Part shown: positions 22,853-34,900 of the stretch, in pieces
Position numbering within the stretch: position 1 is the stretch's first letter
Layout of the letters: each line of letters starts with the position of its first letter
NCBI GenBank assembly: GCA_948567375.1
Contig: OX419761.1
Coordinates: 45,820,501 to 45,884,500 of the forward strand
DNA: 64,000 nt
DNA from: Lunularia cruciata
Taxonomy: Eukaryota; Streptophyta; Marchantiopsida; Lunulariales; Lunulariaceae
Reading direction: 5' to 3'
Program-made: the position numbers and the translations under genes
The notes under the pieces: model-generated
What the model was told of the DNA's origin: nothing
Database searches by the model: none
What the model saw: the letters and a program-made list of their open reading frames with translations, nothing else

Positions 22853-25800
22853 TCAGTCTCTAGGCTCAAGAGTTACCGGAACTTTGCTAAGTTTGTCTCC
22901 CCGGAGGATTTCGACCTCCACCTGCGTAAGGAGGGCAAATCGTAGCCTCAGGTCAAGCAGAAGCTGAATTATGAATAATTCGTTCACTCTAACGGGAAGC
23001 CAAGCTTCAGAAAGTTCCACGAATATCACACACTGATGACACAGCTGATTTACTCACCGTATCTCCAACTTTACACCGATCCAGAATCTTGTAAAGGTCA
23101 CTCCCATTTGTAACTTTTTGACCATTCAACGAAGTAATAACATCCCCTAGGACAAGTCGACCATATGAGTCGCGTGTTGTTGGCCGCAACCCCTGCAGAC
23201 ATGAAAGTTCAACAAGGTTGATGATCCAGTTGCTTCCGAACAGGTCGAAAAATTATGAATTTGACATAGTAGTGTTAAAGTTTAGTTAGTGATAGTGTAC
23301 TTGGATAATTGATAGCGAGAGAAGTGAACTTACAGCTTTGCCGGCTGGACCCCCTGGGGGAGCGTCAAGGACTAACACTCCGGTAACTCCAAGCTGCTCA
23401 ACAGATTGTTCTGGGGCAAAAGAGATTCCTAGAACAGGTCTTGTGACCTTTCCAAACTTGACAATCTGCTCGACAATTCCACTTACCTGCAGTATGTTCA
23501 TGAATATTAAGGGAGGAACTCAATACAGCAAGTTTACTTGCCACCAGCTTGCACTTTTCCTTTCGTTGATCTACAGTTCTCCATATCCTCATCTGGAAGT
23601 CATCTCTTTGACGTTCCTGCACCTGCTACCTCGGTTTTTACCAGCAGTGGTCGATGATGTATGTCGATATCAAATGGAGGGCTTACCTTCTTGTCAAACA
23701 AGTATACACAATTTTGACAGAATTCGAGGTGATAGAGTTGTATCGAATTTTTCTTACCGTGTCAACAGGGATGGAAAATCCCACACCTGACGAAGTGCCA
23801 GAAGGTGAATAAATTGCGGTATTGATGCCTATAAGATTGCCATTGCTATCCAGTAAGGGTCCACCACTGTTCCCAGGGTTAATTGCTGCATCAGTTTGTA
23901 TAACATCCTGTATGGGGCGACCAGTTGCTGCCGAGCTGATTTCTCTTCTCAGTCCACTGCAAAAGTAATACATAAATCAGTTCTAGACCACCCCGAGCAC
24001 AATATAGACACGGTCGATCAGGACTGGAATTCTCCTAGAAAAAGCAATCAGCTAGTCATGCTCTGTGGTGAGCTCTCACCTGATAACTCCTGTTGTAAGA
24101 GTGTGATCAAGTCCAAACTGCACAAAAGCCACCAGTCAACTTTCATTGAAAATCAAGATGATTGTTATAACAAAGCAAACAACTGAGAGAGACTACACAT
24201 CACAAAACCATCCTGAACCAATAAGGAGTGAGTGATAGAAGACTGGTGTCTCACCGGGTTTCCAATCGCGAAAACTTTCTGACCGACAAGAAGATCTGAA
24301 GAGCTCCCTACGGGCAATGGCCTTAGCTTGTCTTCCGGTGCATCAATATGGAGAACTGCAACATCCTTGTCCTCATCATATCCTACAACGTCTGCCTCGT
24401 AGACAGACTGGTCACCGAGTGTTACCCTGCACAAACAAAAGAGTAAGTCAGACTCCACATCTTTGAGTTCTAATGCATTCCCTGTCCAAAACGGTGACCT
24501 TGCAGGACCCCAAAAGATGGCAACAGTAGGTAGTTATAATTAGTTCTTATGAAATGAAGATAATTGGATTCTTACAAGAGTTCCTGTGGCAGATCAAAAT
24601 TTTAGAATATAAATTGCATACATGAGAGTTACGGTCCATTAAATGCACACCACATGTGCACAGAATATTGAGGGCGATTTGGTTAGAATATCCGCTCATG
24701 GATCGTCAAGTAGTGCTGTAACCTTCTCAGGAACTAGTGGTCAAAAACGAACTCGAACTGCATGGCATATAAAGGGCAATTTACGTGCCAGTACTACATG
24801 CCTCTTCACACCGGAGGTTCCTCTGTGTAACACCGACATCCAAGTGAGGTTACAGGCATGGATGCAGCCACAACAAGAGAAAATTCCAACGCTGATGCAA
24901 AAGTTCTTACTTGGTGACATGTACTTCTGATATGCGATGAACGCGAAGATAACTGTGACATTCCCTACCTAAGATCTGAAGCTCCTCTGATGACGTGGTA
25001 GTTGGTCACTATATGCCCTGCTTTGTCCCATATGAAACCTGAACCGGATCCTTGTGGCACTGCCATTACATCCAGTGTGAAGACATCCCGTCTACAAATG
25101 CACGCAAGCAGCAATATACATCAAAACGCATTGTAACTGGAATCGAAATGAAGCACCAAATGAGGAAACGGTTGAATGATTAGATCGCCGAAGGAAGAGT
25201 AGGAAGTGCTTCCGGCAAATTTGACAATGAAGAATGTGAGATAAAAATTCCATGAAAATCAAGTACTAAAGATGAAATCACAGGATGTGTCTGTTCTGTG
25301 TCCGGATTTTGATTGAACAGGCAGTCCACTCAGAAGGGAATACTTCTGCTGCATCCATGCAAAACTAGAGAAACCTGAAAGACCATTTGCTGCAAGATAT
25401 CCCCAAACAGATCTCACTTATTTTAAAAGACGAGGTTTTTGTTGTAATCTTACTCTGACAAGCACAATCGAGAGACATATGTTCTTCACAGCCAGCAGAG
25501 ATGTCTCTGCTGGCTGTGAAGAACAGAACCTCAAAGTCAGGTTGAAAAGTTCTGACAAAGCTTACCTCACTGCAAGATTCGTGATATAGACAACCGAAGG
25601 TGTATTATCCTTGAAAAGTTGTACAGTAGCCAGTTCCTCTCTCTGAAGCTTTCTTGGAGGTGCAGCCACAAAAGCATGTGAATCGAGTCCCGTGGTCATC
25701 ACAGATAATACGATGGCGAAGGAAGTGAGGAAAACTAGAAAATCCGATGGCTTTCCAGCTGAAATCGTGAAATTCTCAATTGCAGATGGTATCCTGCTAA

Positions 25801-26323
25801 CCCACGCCGTGGTTCTATCTACTGATTTAGCTGCAAGCTCTGCAAATTTCAGAAACAAATTCGGAGCCAATTCCAAGAACCCCGAGCGGAACTTTTCTGC
25901 ATCGATGGACATTTTCATTTTATGCTCAGAAGCAGCACTTTCTTGCAGGTTTCCACTATTTCCACCTAATGAATCCTTCTCCAGGGCATCATCCTTCGAA
26001 TCCGGTAACCCAGCCCTCGCGATTCCACCTTCTTGCTTCCCGACTATAAGACTAGCAATTTGAATTCGTGCCCCATAGCACGCCCACAAATTCCTCACTC
26101 CATGACCTCCAACTAACCACCCTACACATCCGACCTTCCGCTCCACTCTCCTCCAATTCCCACTCACGGAAAGCTGCTTCCCCACCCCAGAGACTTTGAT
26201 TTTTCGAACGGGAATAGATGATTCCAATCCACACGAACAAGCAGACGAAGAAGAAATTGGAATCACGACAGACGGCGAAATTGTCGCCATTGTGGACCCA
26301 ATTGCAGCCATAGCCACAACCAT
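22853..26323 (-). CDS. DEG1: DEG1/DegP-type chloroplast (thylakoid lumen) serine protease, eight exons, about 548 residues
   Basis: In transcript order the exons are 26323-25566, 25091-24969, 24426-24255, 24117-24080, 23956-23758, 23486-23334, 23192-23058 and 22921-22853; phases agree and total 1647 nt. The trypsin-like domain has catalytic His in T-N-Y-H-V-I (about residue 285), Asp in D-K-D-V-A-V-L (about 315) and Ser in G-N-S-G-G-P (about 394). One PDZ domain follows (about 430-548). The first 200 residues are a Ser-rich transit peptide plus a hydrophobic lumen-targeting segment ending near A-F-V-A, so the mature enzyme is expected in the thylakoid lumen. DEG1 degrades damaged luminal and photosystem II proteins and forms hexamers. 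The precursor is longer than typical land-plant DEG1 because of its N-terminal region. The first ATG of the frame is at 26323. Confidence 0.92.
25481..25524. repeat. Perfect 21-bp-arm palindrome in DEG1 intron 1
   Basis: Arms 25481-25501 and 25504-25524 are exact inverted repeats with only TG between them. The palindrome is in the first intron (25092-25565), about 40 bp inside the donor site. As RNA it could form a very stable stem, although the 2-nt loop would force the central pairs open. Confidence 0.85.
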
Positions 26324-27087
26324 GAGCAACCTCGGTGTCAAATTCCTTAAAATTCTTTCTCAAAAACCTCCCCAACCCCCACACAGCCGTATAAGTCCGT
26401 ACTCCCCCTTAGCCTTCAAACAGTCCACTGAGCAGCACGTACAACCCCATCCGAGATGCCTTCTTCTTCTCCTCCCAGTTTCGTGATTTGACACCTCCTC
26501 AGTTAACGTTGCTCTCGTATACCGCTTTGACACTTTTCTTCCAACACAAGCTGAAAAAGTGGTGCTGTGGTGGGACCCCTGGAACTATCAGGAAGAACAG
26601 CAAAGAACATCCTTCCTCCCGCCATCATTCTTCTTCTTCAGCCTCTTCAGCTCCCAGTTTTGTACGTTGTGTTCCCGACATTCAGAATGTATGGCTTGTT
26701 AAAACTACTATACCTCCGGACTCCAAGACTGTGTTTTCAGGTACTTTGCTCTTAGGGGTGCACTGAATGCATATTAGCGTCAGAGGAGGGTGGTTATCTA
26801 AGACTCTTGCTTTCTCAAGTTTCTCTTGTCTTTAGCGTGGAAAGGAGTTTGAGTTGTCCCGTTTCTTTGGAAGTCTTCCCCCTTCCTCCTTGGCAAGATG
26901 GTTTTTCTCCGCAGCGGAGGAGCATTAAGAAACTGTCATCAAGCATATATAGGTTTCGGGCGCCAGGGAGTGATAAGCTAGTAACGGGAGTTCTACCCCA
27001 ATCGGAAGGAAGAAGATGCTGAAATTTGGGGTTGGGGGTTGAGGTGAGATGGAATGAGAGAAGCTAGGAGGAGATTGGAAGACAGAA
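26324..27087. promoter_or_regulatory. Divergent spacer between the DEG1-like and J-domain genes
   Basis: The start codons are 764 bp apart on opposite strands, so this region must hold both promoters. A TATATA-containing motif at about 26944-26950 lies 140 bp upstream of the plus-strand start. I cannot identify a separate TATA box for DEG1. Confidence 0.5.
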
Positions 27088-30000
27088 ATGTCTCGGAGTG
27101 GCACTTTGCAGGATGCGCTGAGGTCGGTAGATGCATTTCAGAGGGCTGAGAATCCTGCAGGGAGATCATCAGCTAGAGATAGTCGTGGTAGCGACTCTGG
27201 GGATCTCGACAAGTCTGAGAGGAAGCAGAGGAAGTCCAAGGAGGATGGGAGGAGGAACGACGAGCTGCGGTCTTCTAAGGGGCGGAAGAGTTCCAGTAGG
27301 CGAGTGAAAGGAAGTAGTAGTGAACAAGAAGAGGAGAGTGACGATGAGTTGAAGGAGAAGAGGCGGTCAGAGGGGAAGAGAAGGCATAAACGAGATGAAA
27401 GGAAGAGGGAGAAAAGTTCTAGAAGGGGTGAGAAGAAAGGTGACAAGGAAAAGGGTAGAAGTAGGCGGCGGAAGCACAAATCGAAGAGCAGCAAATCAGA
27501 GAGGTTGAAAGATGGGTCTTCTGATGACGACGGAGATTCTGGTGATTCTGGATCGCAGTCTTTGGAGAATGAAGATGCGAGTGGTGCATTGAGGGCGGAT
27601 CAGGTTGTTAAAGAAATCTTTCAGGAATTTCCAGAGGTGGCCAATGATCTGAAACAGGTACAATTCGTCAACAGCTTTTACCTCTATCTTTGCAAATCTG
27701 AAATATCTTCTGGTTTCGTCATTTGTCGTCGTAAATTAAACAATTCCACGGCTTTTCCGATGTTTCCCTTACTGCTTCTCTAAGATTGATCTGCACCTTG
27801 GTTCTTCTCTTTAAATTCCAGCATGGTTTCTACGATTTCATTTCCTCAGAATCCTCACGGCAACTCGGGAACGATAAGTAGGTCACCTGTAACCTGGGAA
27901 GGAGAAACTTCGTTCAGTTAAATCGATAGAAAATTGGAATGCTGTTGTATTGGAGTTGCCACAAGGCTTTCAAGTAGTAGTCATAGTTGTCATCCTCGTG
28001 GTCGAGTAACATCGATGTCCGCGACCAAAGAATCGGTGTCGCAACATCGATTCCTTGTCTCTGAGCTTTTATTAGAAAATAGCTTGAAAATTAGCTTGAA
28101 AATAGACTCCTGAATGCGTAGCTTGCTTCTTGAGAGTGAGCAAGAATGTTTGTTTTTCCTTATGGCTTCGAAGCGTTTTCAGATCGAGAACTGGATACAG
28201 ATTTTCGTTGACTCCTTTCTCTAATTTTGCTTTCTCTCAAAACCCTACCATAGCGTGCGCAGGTAGAAATACTGGACTCTCTGAGATACTTATGGACAAA
28301 AATGAGGTGGAATATGTTCGCCTGTAAAGCAGAAGTCACCAGTGCTTCTTCGTTAACTTCATATAATGGATGTCACATATTACTTAACATCTTTTGATAA
28401 CTATTTCAAATTTGCACCTGATCTGCTTCTGATTGTTCCAAACCCGTCACCAGTTTCATGCGTATGTAACTCACAAGTAGACTGGGAAGATACCGGACTT
28501 CCTAGGATTGTTTCGAGCCACACTAACATTATCCCTGGTGAATACGATGCAGCTTCTTCAAATGGTGGATGCTGGTCAAGCAGTTGACATAAGTGCACTA
28601 CCCAGTAAACAAATGATTTCTCTTCTTCAAAAGTTGTTCAAATCCTTACGTTTGGACAAGTCGAAGAAAGGCATATACTTACTTCCTTCTGGAGCTCAAC
28701 CGACACTTAAACGAATAGGCATGTTGTTAGAGGTCAAAGATGACTCTGCTACTGCGACGGACCATGGCTATGAAGGTCCAGAGCTCCCTTCATCTGCATC
28801 ACAAGAGCAGGAAGCCCCCAGGGCAGATCACGAGACGTCAGAAAGGGGACAAAACGGCAATGCTGAAGATGCCTCCGTCGGACCTGCTAAGCGAAGGATA
28901 ATGGGTCCAGCAATGCCTTCTGCAGACATGTTGGAGGCCGCTGCAAAGTTGGCTGAAGCAGAGGCTCTTCTTAGAGCAGCCGAGGAGGAGCTCGAAGGTG
29001 ATCCCATGATTGGTCCTCCTCCCCCAGCAGCTGTGGCAGAGGCTGCTTCGGCCAATGATGCTGAGCGGTTTGAGGAAGTAACCAGGATAATAGCTCCAGA
29101 TGTTGGCAATGCTTATGATATTCTGGGATTGAAGCGGGAAGTGACTGCTGCCGACTTGAAGAAAAGATACTGGAAGCTATCTTTACTTGTGCATCCAGAC
29201 AAGTGTGAGCATCCTAAGGCTCATGAAGCTTTTATGGCCCTTAACAAGGCTTTTAAGGATCTGCAAGACCCTGGTAAGAGATCTGTGATTGACAGAATTG
29301 CTGAGGAAAAGCAAGCGAAAGAGGATTACGAGGCAGAGTTGAAAGCCAAACGGGAAGCTGCACAGTGGAGGAAACTCCGTGGTGAGGATGCTCTGCCTGG
29401 GGACGCAGAGTTGCTTAAGGGAGATGCCAAAGAAGCCGAACGTGATGAATGGATGACTGTTTTGCCCCCTGAGAGACAGGCTGGTCGGCCGTCTCAGCAG
29501 TCAACGTTCTTCAGTCGCTCGGAAAAAACTGGGCGAGGAGATACGAGCATATGGACGGATACACCGCTGGAAAAGGCCCAGAAGGCTAAGATGCAGTAAG
29601 TGCAAAACTGACTTACCCGTTGAACATTTTAAAAGAAATCAGAAGTTGGCAATATCTAATTTAGATCCCCCATTGGCCTCACAATTCTCCTATATGTGGT
29701 TAACATTCCCTTGACACTGCGTCCTCACAGGTGCAAAATAGATAACAAGAAAGAGTACCGGTTACGTTTAGTCGTCGTTTACATTCAATCTAGCTGCTTT
29801 TGCATTATTCTATTGCTAACGGCACTTACCCTGATGTGCAACAAATCCTTCAGCTATTGATGATTTGGTTTAGCCTTAGGGATTTATCTGAGGTACCTCC
29901 GCAGATGACTCCCTCTCTCTACTCACCTTTCACTAGCAACCTGACTTTTGAGAAATTCTGAACACTTTCAAATTTGTTTCGATAATGCAGGTACTTGGAA

Positions 30001-30390
30001 GCTTACAAGCAAGCGGCACTGACGGGCCCGGAGCCGGATGGTTCAAGTTTTGAGAAGGAGAAGGCAGCTCGAGCAGCAGCCATGATAGATCAGTACAACG
30101 AGAGGAAGCGGGCTATTTCTATGGTAGACAAAATTCAAAAGGATAGTGTCAAAGAGTCGAAGAAGAAAAAGAAGAAAGGAGCGGTAGGAGGAGCCGGGGA
30201 GGCTTCATTGTTGTCCACCCATAGAGAGAAGAAAGAGAGTGAGTGGGAAGAAAAGCATCCCTGGAAACCATGGGATAGAGAAAAGGACATGACCGCCGGT
30301 CGGCAGGCGGTGAAGTGGGATGCCAAAAGTGTCCAAGAAGGATTAGGGTCTAGATTTGGTTCCAACAGCGGAGAAAGGAGGTTCTTGTAG
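27088..30390 (+). CDS. J-domain protein with basic N-terminus and GPALPP/DUF3752-type C-terminus, about 670 residues
   Basis: Three exons, 27088-27657, 28553-29595 and 29991-30390, give 2013 nt with consistent phases. Residues 1-190 are extremely rich in Arg, Lys, Ser, Glu and Asp, like SR-type or nuclear speckle proteins. A short conserved block with M-G-P-A-M-P (GPALPP-like) lies at about 310-320. The J domain spans about 375-440 with the Hsp70-activating H-P-D at about 404. The C-terminal part (W-M-T-V-L-P-P-E, Y-N-E-R-K-R, H-P-W-K-P-W-D-R-E-K-D) matches the GPALPP1/DUF3752 layout. Family knowledge suggests a nuclear Hsp70 co-chaperone linked to RNA processing; that role is inferred. The 895-bp first intron is the largest. 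Confidence 0.85.
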
Positions 30391-31979
30391 TAGACACACG
30401 AGGTTTTCGGCCTTCTTGTATTATATACGTCAAGGAAACGATGACAACTTTGATCTCAGATTCTGTATGACATCACGGATGGAATCTCCAATAGCACAGA
30501 ATCTGCTTCTATGGGGAATAACACGTGTGTGCCTTTCATCGAGATTAGTGATTATTGTTTAGTGTTTAGCATGTGGTTTCACTTGGCTGCAAGAGAGTAC
30601 TGAAGCAAGATAAGTGGAGCAAGAGAAATCTGGTGAATTGTTTTCGCAGAAATCTTTAGATCGGCTGATGTTACTGGCTCAATATGAGAGAGAATTTGCT
30701 ACAGGGGGGGTCCTAGATTGTGGTCACCAACAGGTTCTCATGTGGAGTAAGGCGACGTGGAAATAGAAAGGAAAATGGAATGTCATACAATCTGAAATCC
30801 TTGAGCCGTGCACGGGAATCTTATTGTCTCTTAAGTGCCATAACTGCCGAGTCGCCTTTACAGAGGAAAATTCACTCAGCCATCAAGTACTACTTAAACT
30901 ACTCAAAACTTGCACAAAGCCCTAAACCCTAAACTTGCCTTACTGAAGATATCAATCAGCTCTAATGACTATCTACTGCCGGAATTTCAAAACGTCCCAA
31001 CGCTGATGTACAACTTTCTCTAGAAGTCTAACGGTAAAGAGACCTTATATTACACATGCTCCAAAAATGAAAGGTTTGCCAACTCTATCAAGCTAAACCG
31101 AACTAAAATTCGACGTAGTCTCCGGCTCCTTATGATGCTTTCCAGGTCGTCCCAACACTCGGTGACCTGTTGGTCTCTGGCACCACAAAATGCCGTGCAC
31201 ATGGCCTTCTAAAAGCCTTCAATCTACCCTGCAGCAACACAGTGATGGTTGTGTTGAAACATAAAAGATTAATTGAGATCATATGATGATAACTCAACTG
31301 AAGAGCAATCGAATCTTCTTCTCTCGTTTCCGGCTTCTGTGGTCATAAACAGGTTCTACAAATTGGACCGCGAAACAAAATTGCTGAGATTGCAGGCAAA
31401 GAGTTCTATTGTCCAATTAGATCTAGATGGCGATCTCCAATTAAATCGCCATCTATATCTAATTGGAGAATATAACTCTTTATCTGCACTCTTAGCAATA
31501 CTCTAAAATCACTCAGCGAACTACCAAGCAAGTTGGATTAGCTTTGCAATTTTGAAATCGCTACAACTAGATAGCATTGAGACAATTGGTGCAAATTCAA
31601 GGTTGAGAGCTTTGGTTCTTTCAGATGAACATCACGTACCACTGTCAGATCTAAAAGATACACTTGCACGTAGCGGATGAATTCAAGCAGTTGTGCTCAA
31701 CAGAAATCCTGCGGAGTAAACGGCAGATGAATCAGATAGTTGTCCCTGGTTATAATCGTTAGTAAGAAAGGAGCCAGGATGGACCTCTCCGAATATGCTT
31801 CAAGGAATTTTGTGTCTACCTAAGCTACCACCTTCAAGTTCACTGTGGAAATTATTACCATTCTCTGATCATGGCTTTCTATACTTATTCAGGGAGTACC
31901 AGGAAACAGAAGATCAACCTCTAGAATAGATGTAACAATCTCACTGTATAAACAACAAATAATATTGGAGTATGAGGTG
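30391..31979. other. Convergent intergenic region with foldback and telomere-like motif
   Basis: This contains the 3' UTR of the J-domain gene and, from the right, that of the LRR gene. Two adjacent CCCTAAA units lie at about 30920-30933. A hairpin with 23-bp arms and one mismatch occupies 31412-31434 and 31445-31467. No further gene is apparent. Confidence 0.6.
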
Positions 31980-34900
31980 TTACTTTTGTTCTGGCTCCAG
32001 AGTTCCTGAAGGATCAGCTCCAGTCAGACAATTTTCGCTAATATTCCTGGAAGACAAACAAATGAAACGATTTTACGTCATGTCAGTACATAACAAGGTG
32101 CAAATATCTATGTCGTGGTAAAGAGGAGACAGCGAATCTGCACATGGTTAGATTTGAAGCTCATATGCTTTTGCATTCACACCCAACTGCTTCTCATAAA
32201 GCCTAAATATTTAACGAGGATCAACGTAACAGGTCTTTCAAGCGGAAAATTTGAACGTTGCCTTCAGCTTAGTATGTCTGTATTGCTCATGCTCAGTATT
32301 TGCGAATTGGACATTTCGTAATAGATGGTGTGACAGCTTTGTAACGTCCACTAGAAATAAACTTGCAGCTTTGAAGGGTCACTTACAAGGTGATCGATTT
32401 CGCAAATTGTGCAGCTGATTCGATGGTTCCACTGAGGAAATTATTTGACAAATCACTGCATGTGCAAGGACAGGTACCAACAGTTAATTCATTGGGCTTT
32501 CGAATGATCTGAAGACTAATTGCTGCCAAGTAGGACAATGACAAGTGTAGCCCGGTAAGTACATGTTGGTCAAATGTGGAATTTCGAAAAGGTTGAATGG
32601 AGTGTCGCCGAAAAGGAAGTTGTTGCTCAAGTTCCTGTAACACATATTCAGAAATTGGATTGATGAGAATTTTCTAAGCAAAGGAGAAAACCTTGCTATT
32701 CTCCAATGAAGTACAATATGAACTTCTCAGCTTGGAAGCCTGAAGTGAAATGCCCGTCCTGTAGAAGCACAAAAGCAAGACTGTATCCGGCTTTATCACC
32801 TAGGGTCATTTCAGCAACTAAACCAAGACATGACGAAAGAAAGACAATCAAATGCGACTCTCAGGATTGTGAACGACTCACAGATCTTCGAGCCTCGTCA
32901 ACTTCTCCAAATCATCGGGAACAGCTCCAACGAAGGCATTGTGGGACAAGTCTCTGTAGGAGAACGTCATTAATTAGAAGAAGCCCAATCTTCAACACCT
33001 TTGAAATATCATGTCGTGGACATCTACTTCGGGACTTGGCCTTCACGATGAGGATCAGACATGACTTCACTGCGTATATAATGCATATATGTACTAATAT
33101 TCACGACGATGAGAAGCACAGAAAATCATTGAAATCGTTGAAACAACATTGTCAAATTGAAGTCTTACAGGTGTTTCAAGTTTGGAAGATTTTTAAAGCT
33201 GTGGCCTGAGTTGGAGTTCTTCATCACTTTCCTGAGATTTCAATCACCATTTCAGAGAGACAATAATACGTAAACTGAATCAAATGATCACAATTTTTTT
33301 GCAATATATCTATGTCGGATTCTTTTATATTTGTGTTTAAAAATTTGCTATTGTCTTCGGTAGCCTCCATCTCGGCGTGACGACAAAAGGTCAGTGACAC
33401 GAAATCGATAATTGATTTTACCAATTAGATCGTTATTCAATTGAACTACACACTATCCACGAACTTCTGTCACTCTCTAGGGAGTCAGAAAGGTCAACTT
33501 ACATGGAAGGGGGCATCGACGGGAAAAGAGGAGGAATGTCGCAGTCTGGAACACTGCTCGTCGTATTGGTTTTACTGTCCATCAATCCCACATGGACCTT
33601 GTTAATTCTTTGCAAAATCCTTCTTCACATCTGTTACCGGAGACGAGTGCTTTCTAACATGGCCACCTATGGGTCTTGCCGTCTTTACACAACTTACTAA
33701 GTTTCCGAGCATTTCTCTCAAGAATTTAAATGCCAAGCACAGATATTCCATATCCTGATGTTTCTGAGTTTGTTGCGTGGGTATGATTCGATCCCACGGT
33801 CTTGATACGGAATCATCGCGGTTAGATCTCAACAGGAGATGACTGGGACGAGACTTACATAGGGGGAGCAGGAGGAATCCAGTTGAAAAGTGGAGGAGCC
33901 CTGCACATGAGGATCAACCAAGGAACAGAGATTCATAATAGCACCACACTGCAGTGAAATAAGGAAATGAGAAAATCGGGTACACTTGATTTCGTTTATT
34001 ACTGCTTGATTTTATCCCTCAATTGAAACAAGAATGTTTTAAGCGTTTCCATTCGAAGCCAAAATTTGTGGATTGGTTACTCACGGTGGTAGGGGTGACG
34101 GCCATGTCCAGTTGAACAGAGGAGGGGCTGGAGGCGACGGTGGTGTTGGAGACGGCCAGGTCCAGTTGAACAGCGGAGGGGCTGGAGGCGAAGGTGGAGT
34201 TGGGGACGGCCAGGTCCAGTTGAAGAGTGGAGGGGCTGGAGGCGACGGTGGTGTTGGAGACGGCCAGGTCCAGTTGAACAGCGGAGGTGCTGGAGGAACA
34301 GGGCTTGGCCAAGTCGAGTTGAACATGGGAGGGGCAGTAACGTTCGTTGGCCATGTCCAATTGAATAGGGGAGGCGCTGGAGGGACTGGACTTGGCCAAG
34401 TCCAGTTGAACACAGGAGGGGCAGAAGTGTTTGTTGGCCATGTCCAGTTGAATAGCGGAGGTGCTGGCGGGACAGGACTTGGCCAGGTCCAGTTAAATAG
34501 AGGAGGTGCTGGGGGTACTGGACTTAGCCAAGTCCAGTTGAAGAGAGGAGGTGCAGTAGCATTCGTCGGCCAGGTCCAATTGAACAGTGGAGGTGCTGGG
34601 GGCACAGGACTTGGCCATGTCCAGTTAAATAGAGGAGGAGTAGTTTCATTCATAGGTGGCCATGTCCAGTTGAATAGCGGAGGTGCAGGGGGGACAGGAC
34701 TTGGCCAAGTCCAGTTAAAAAGAGGGGGAGCGGTAGCATTCATAGGTGGCCATGTCCAGTTAAATAGAGGAGGAGTACTGGTAAATAGAGGTGGAGATGT
34801 TGAGTTTATTGGAGGCCAGGTCCAGTTGAATAGCGGCTCTGCAGGAGGGACAGGACTTGGCCAAGTCCAGTTAAATAGAGGGGGAGCAGTAGCATTTGTC

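Noticed and set aside
27138-27494. Minus-strand open frame of 118 codons rich in Leu, Ser and Phe
   Set aside because: It is the antisense shadow of the Arg/Lys/Ser/Glu-rich first exon of the J-domain gene.
32712-32771. Possible additional LRR exon encoding T-G-I-S-L-Q-A-S-K-L
   Set aside because: It has an acceptor but no donor that keeps phase 2. Skipping it lets neighbouring exons join perfectly, so I left it out of the model.
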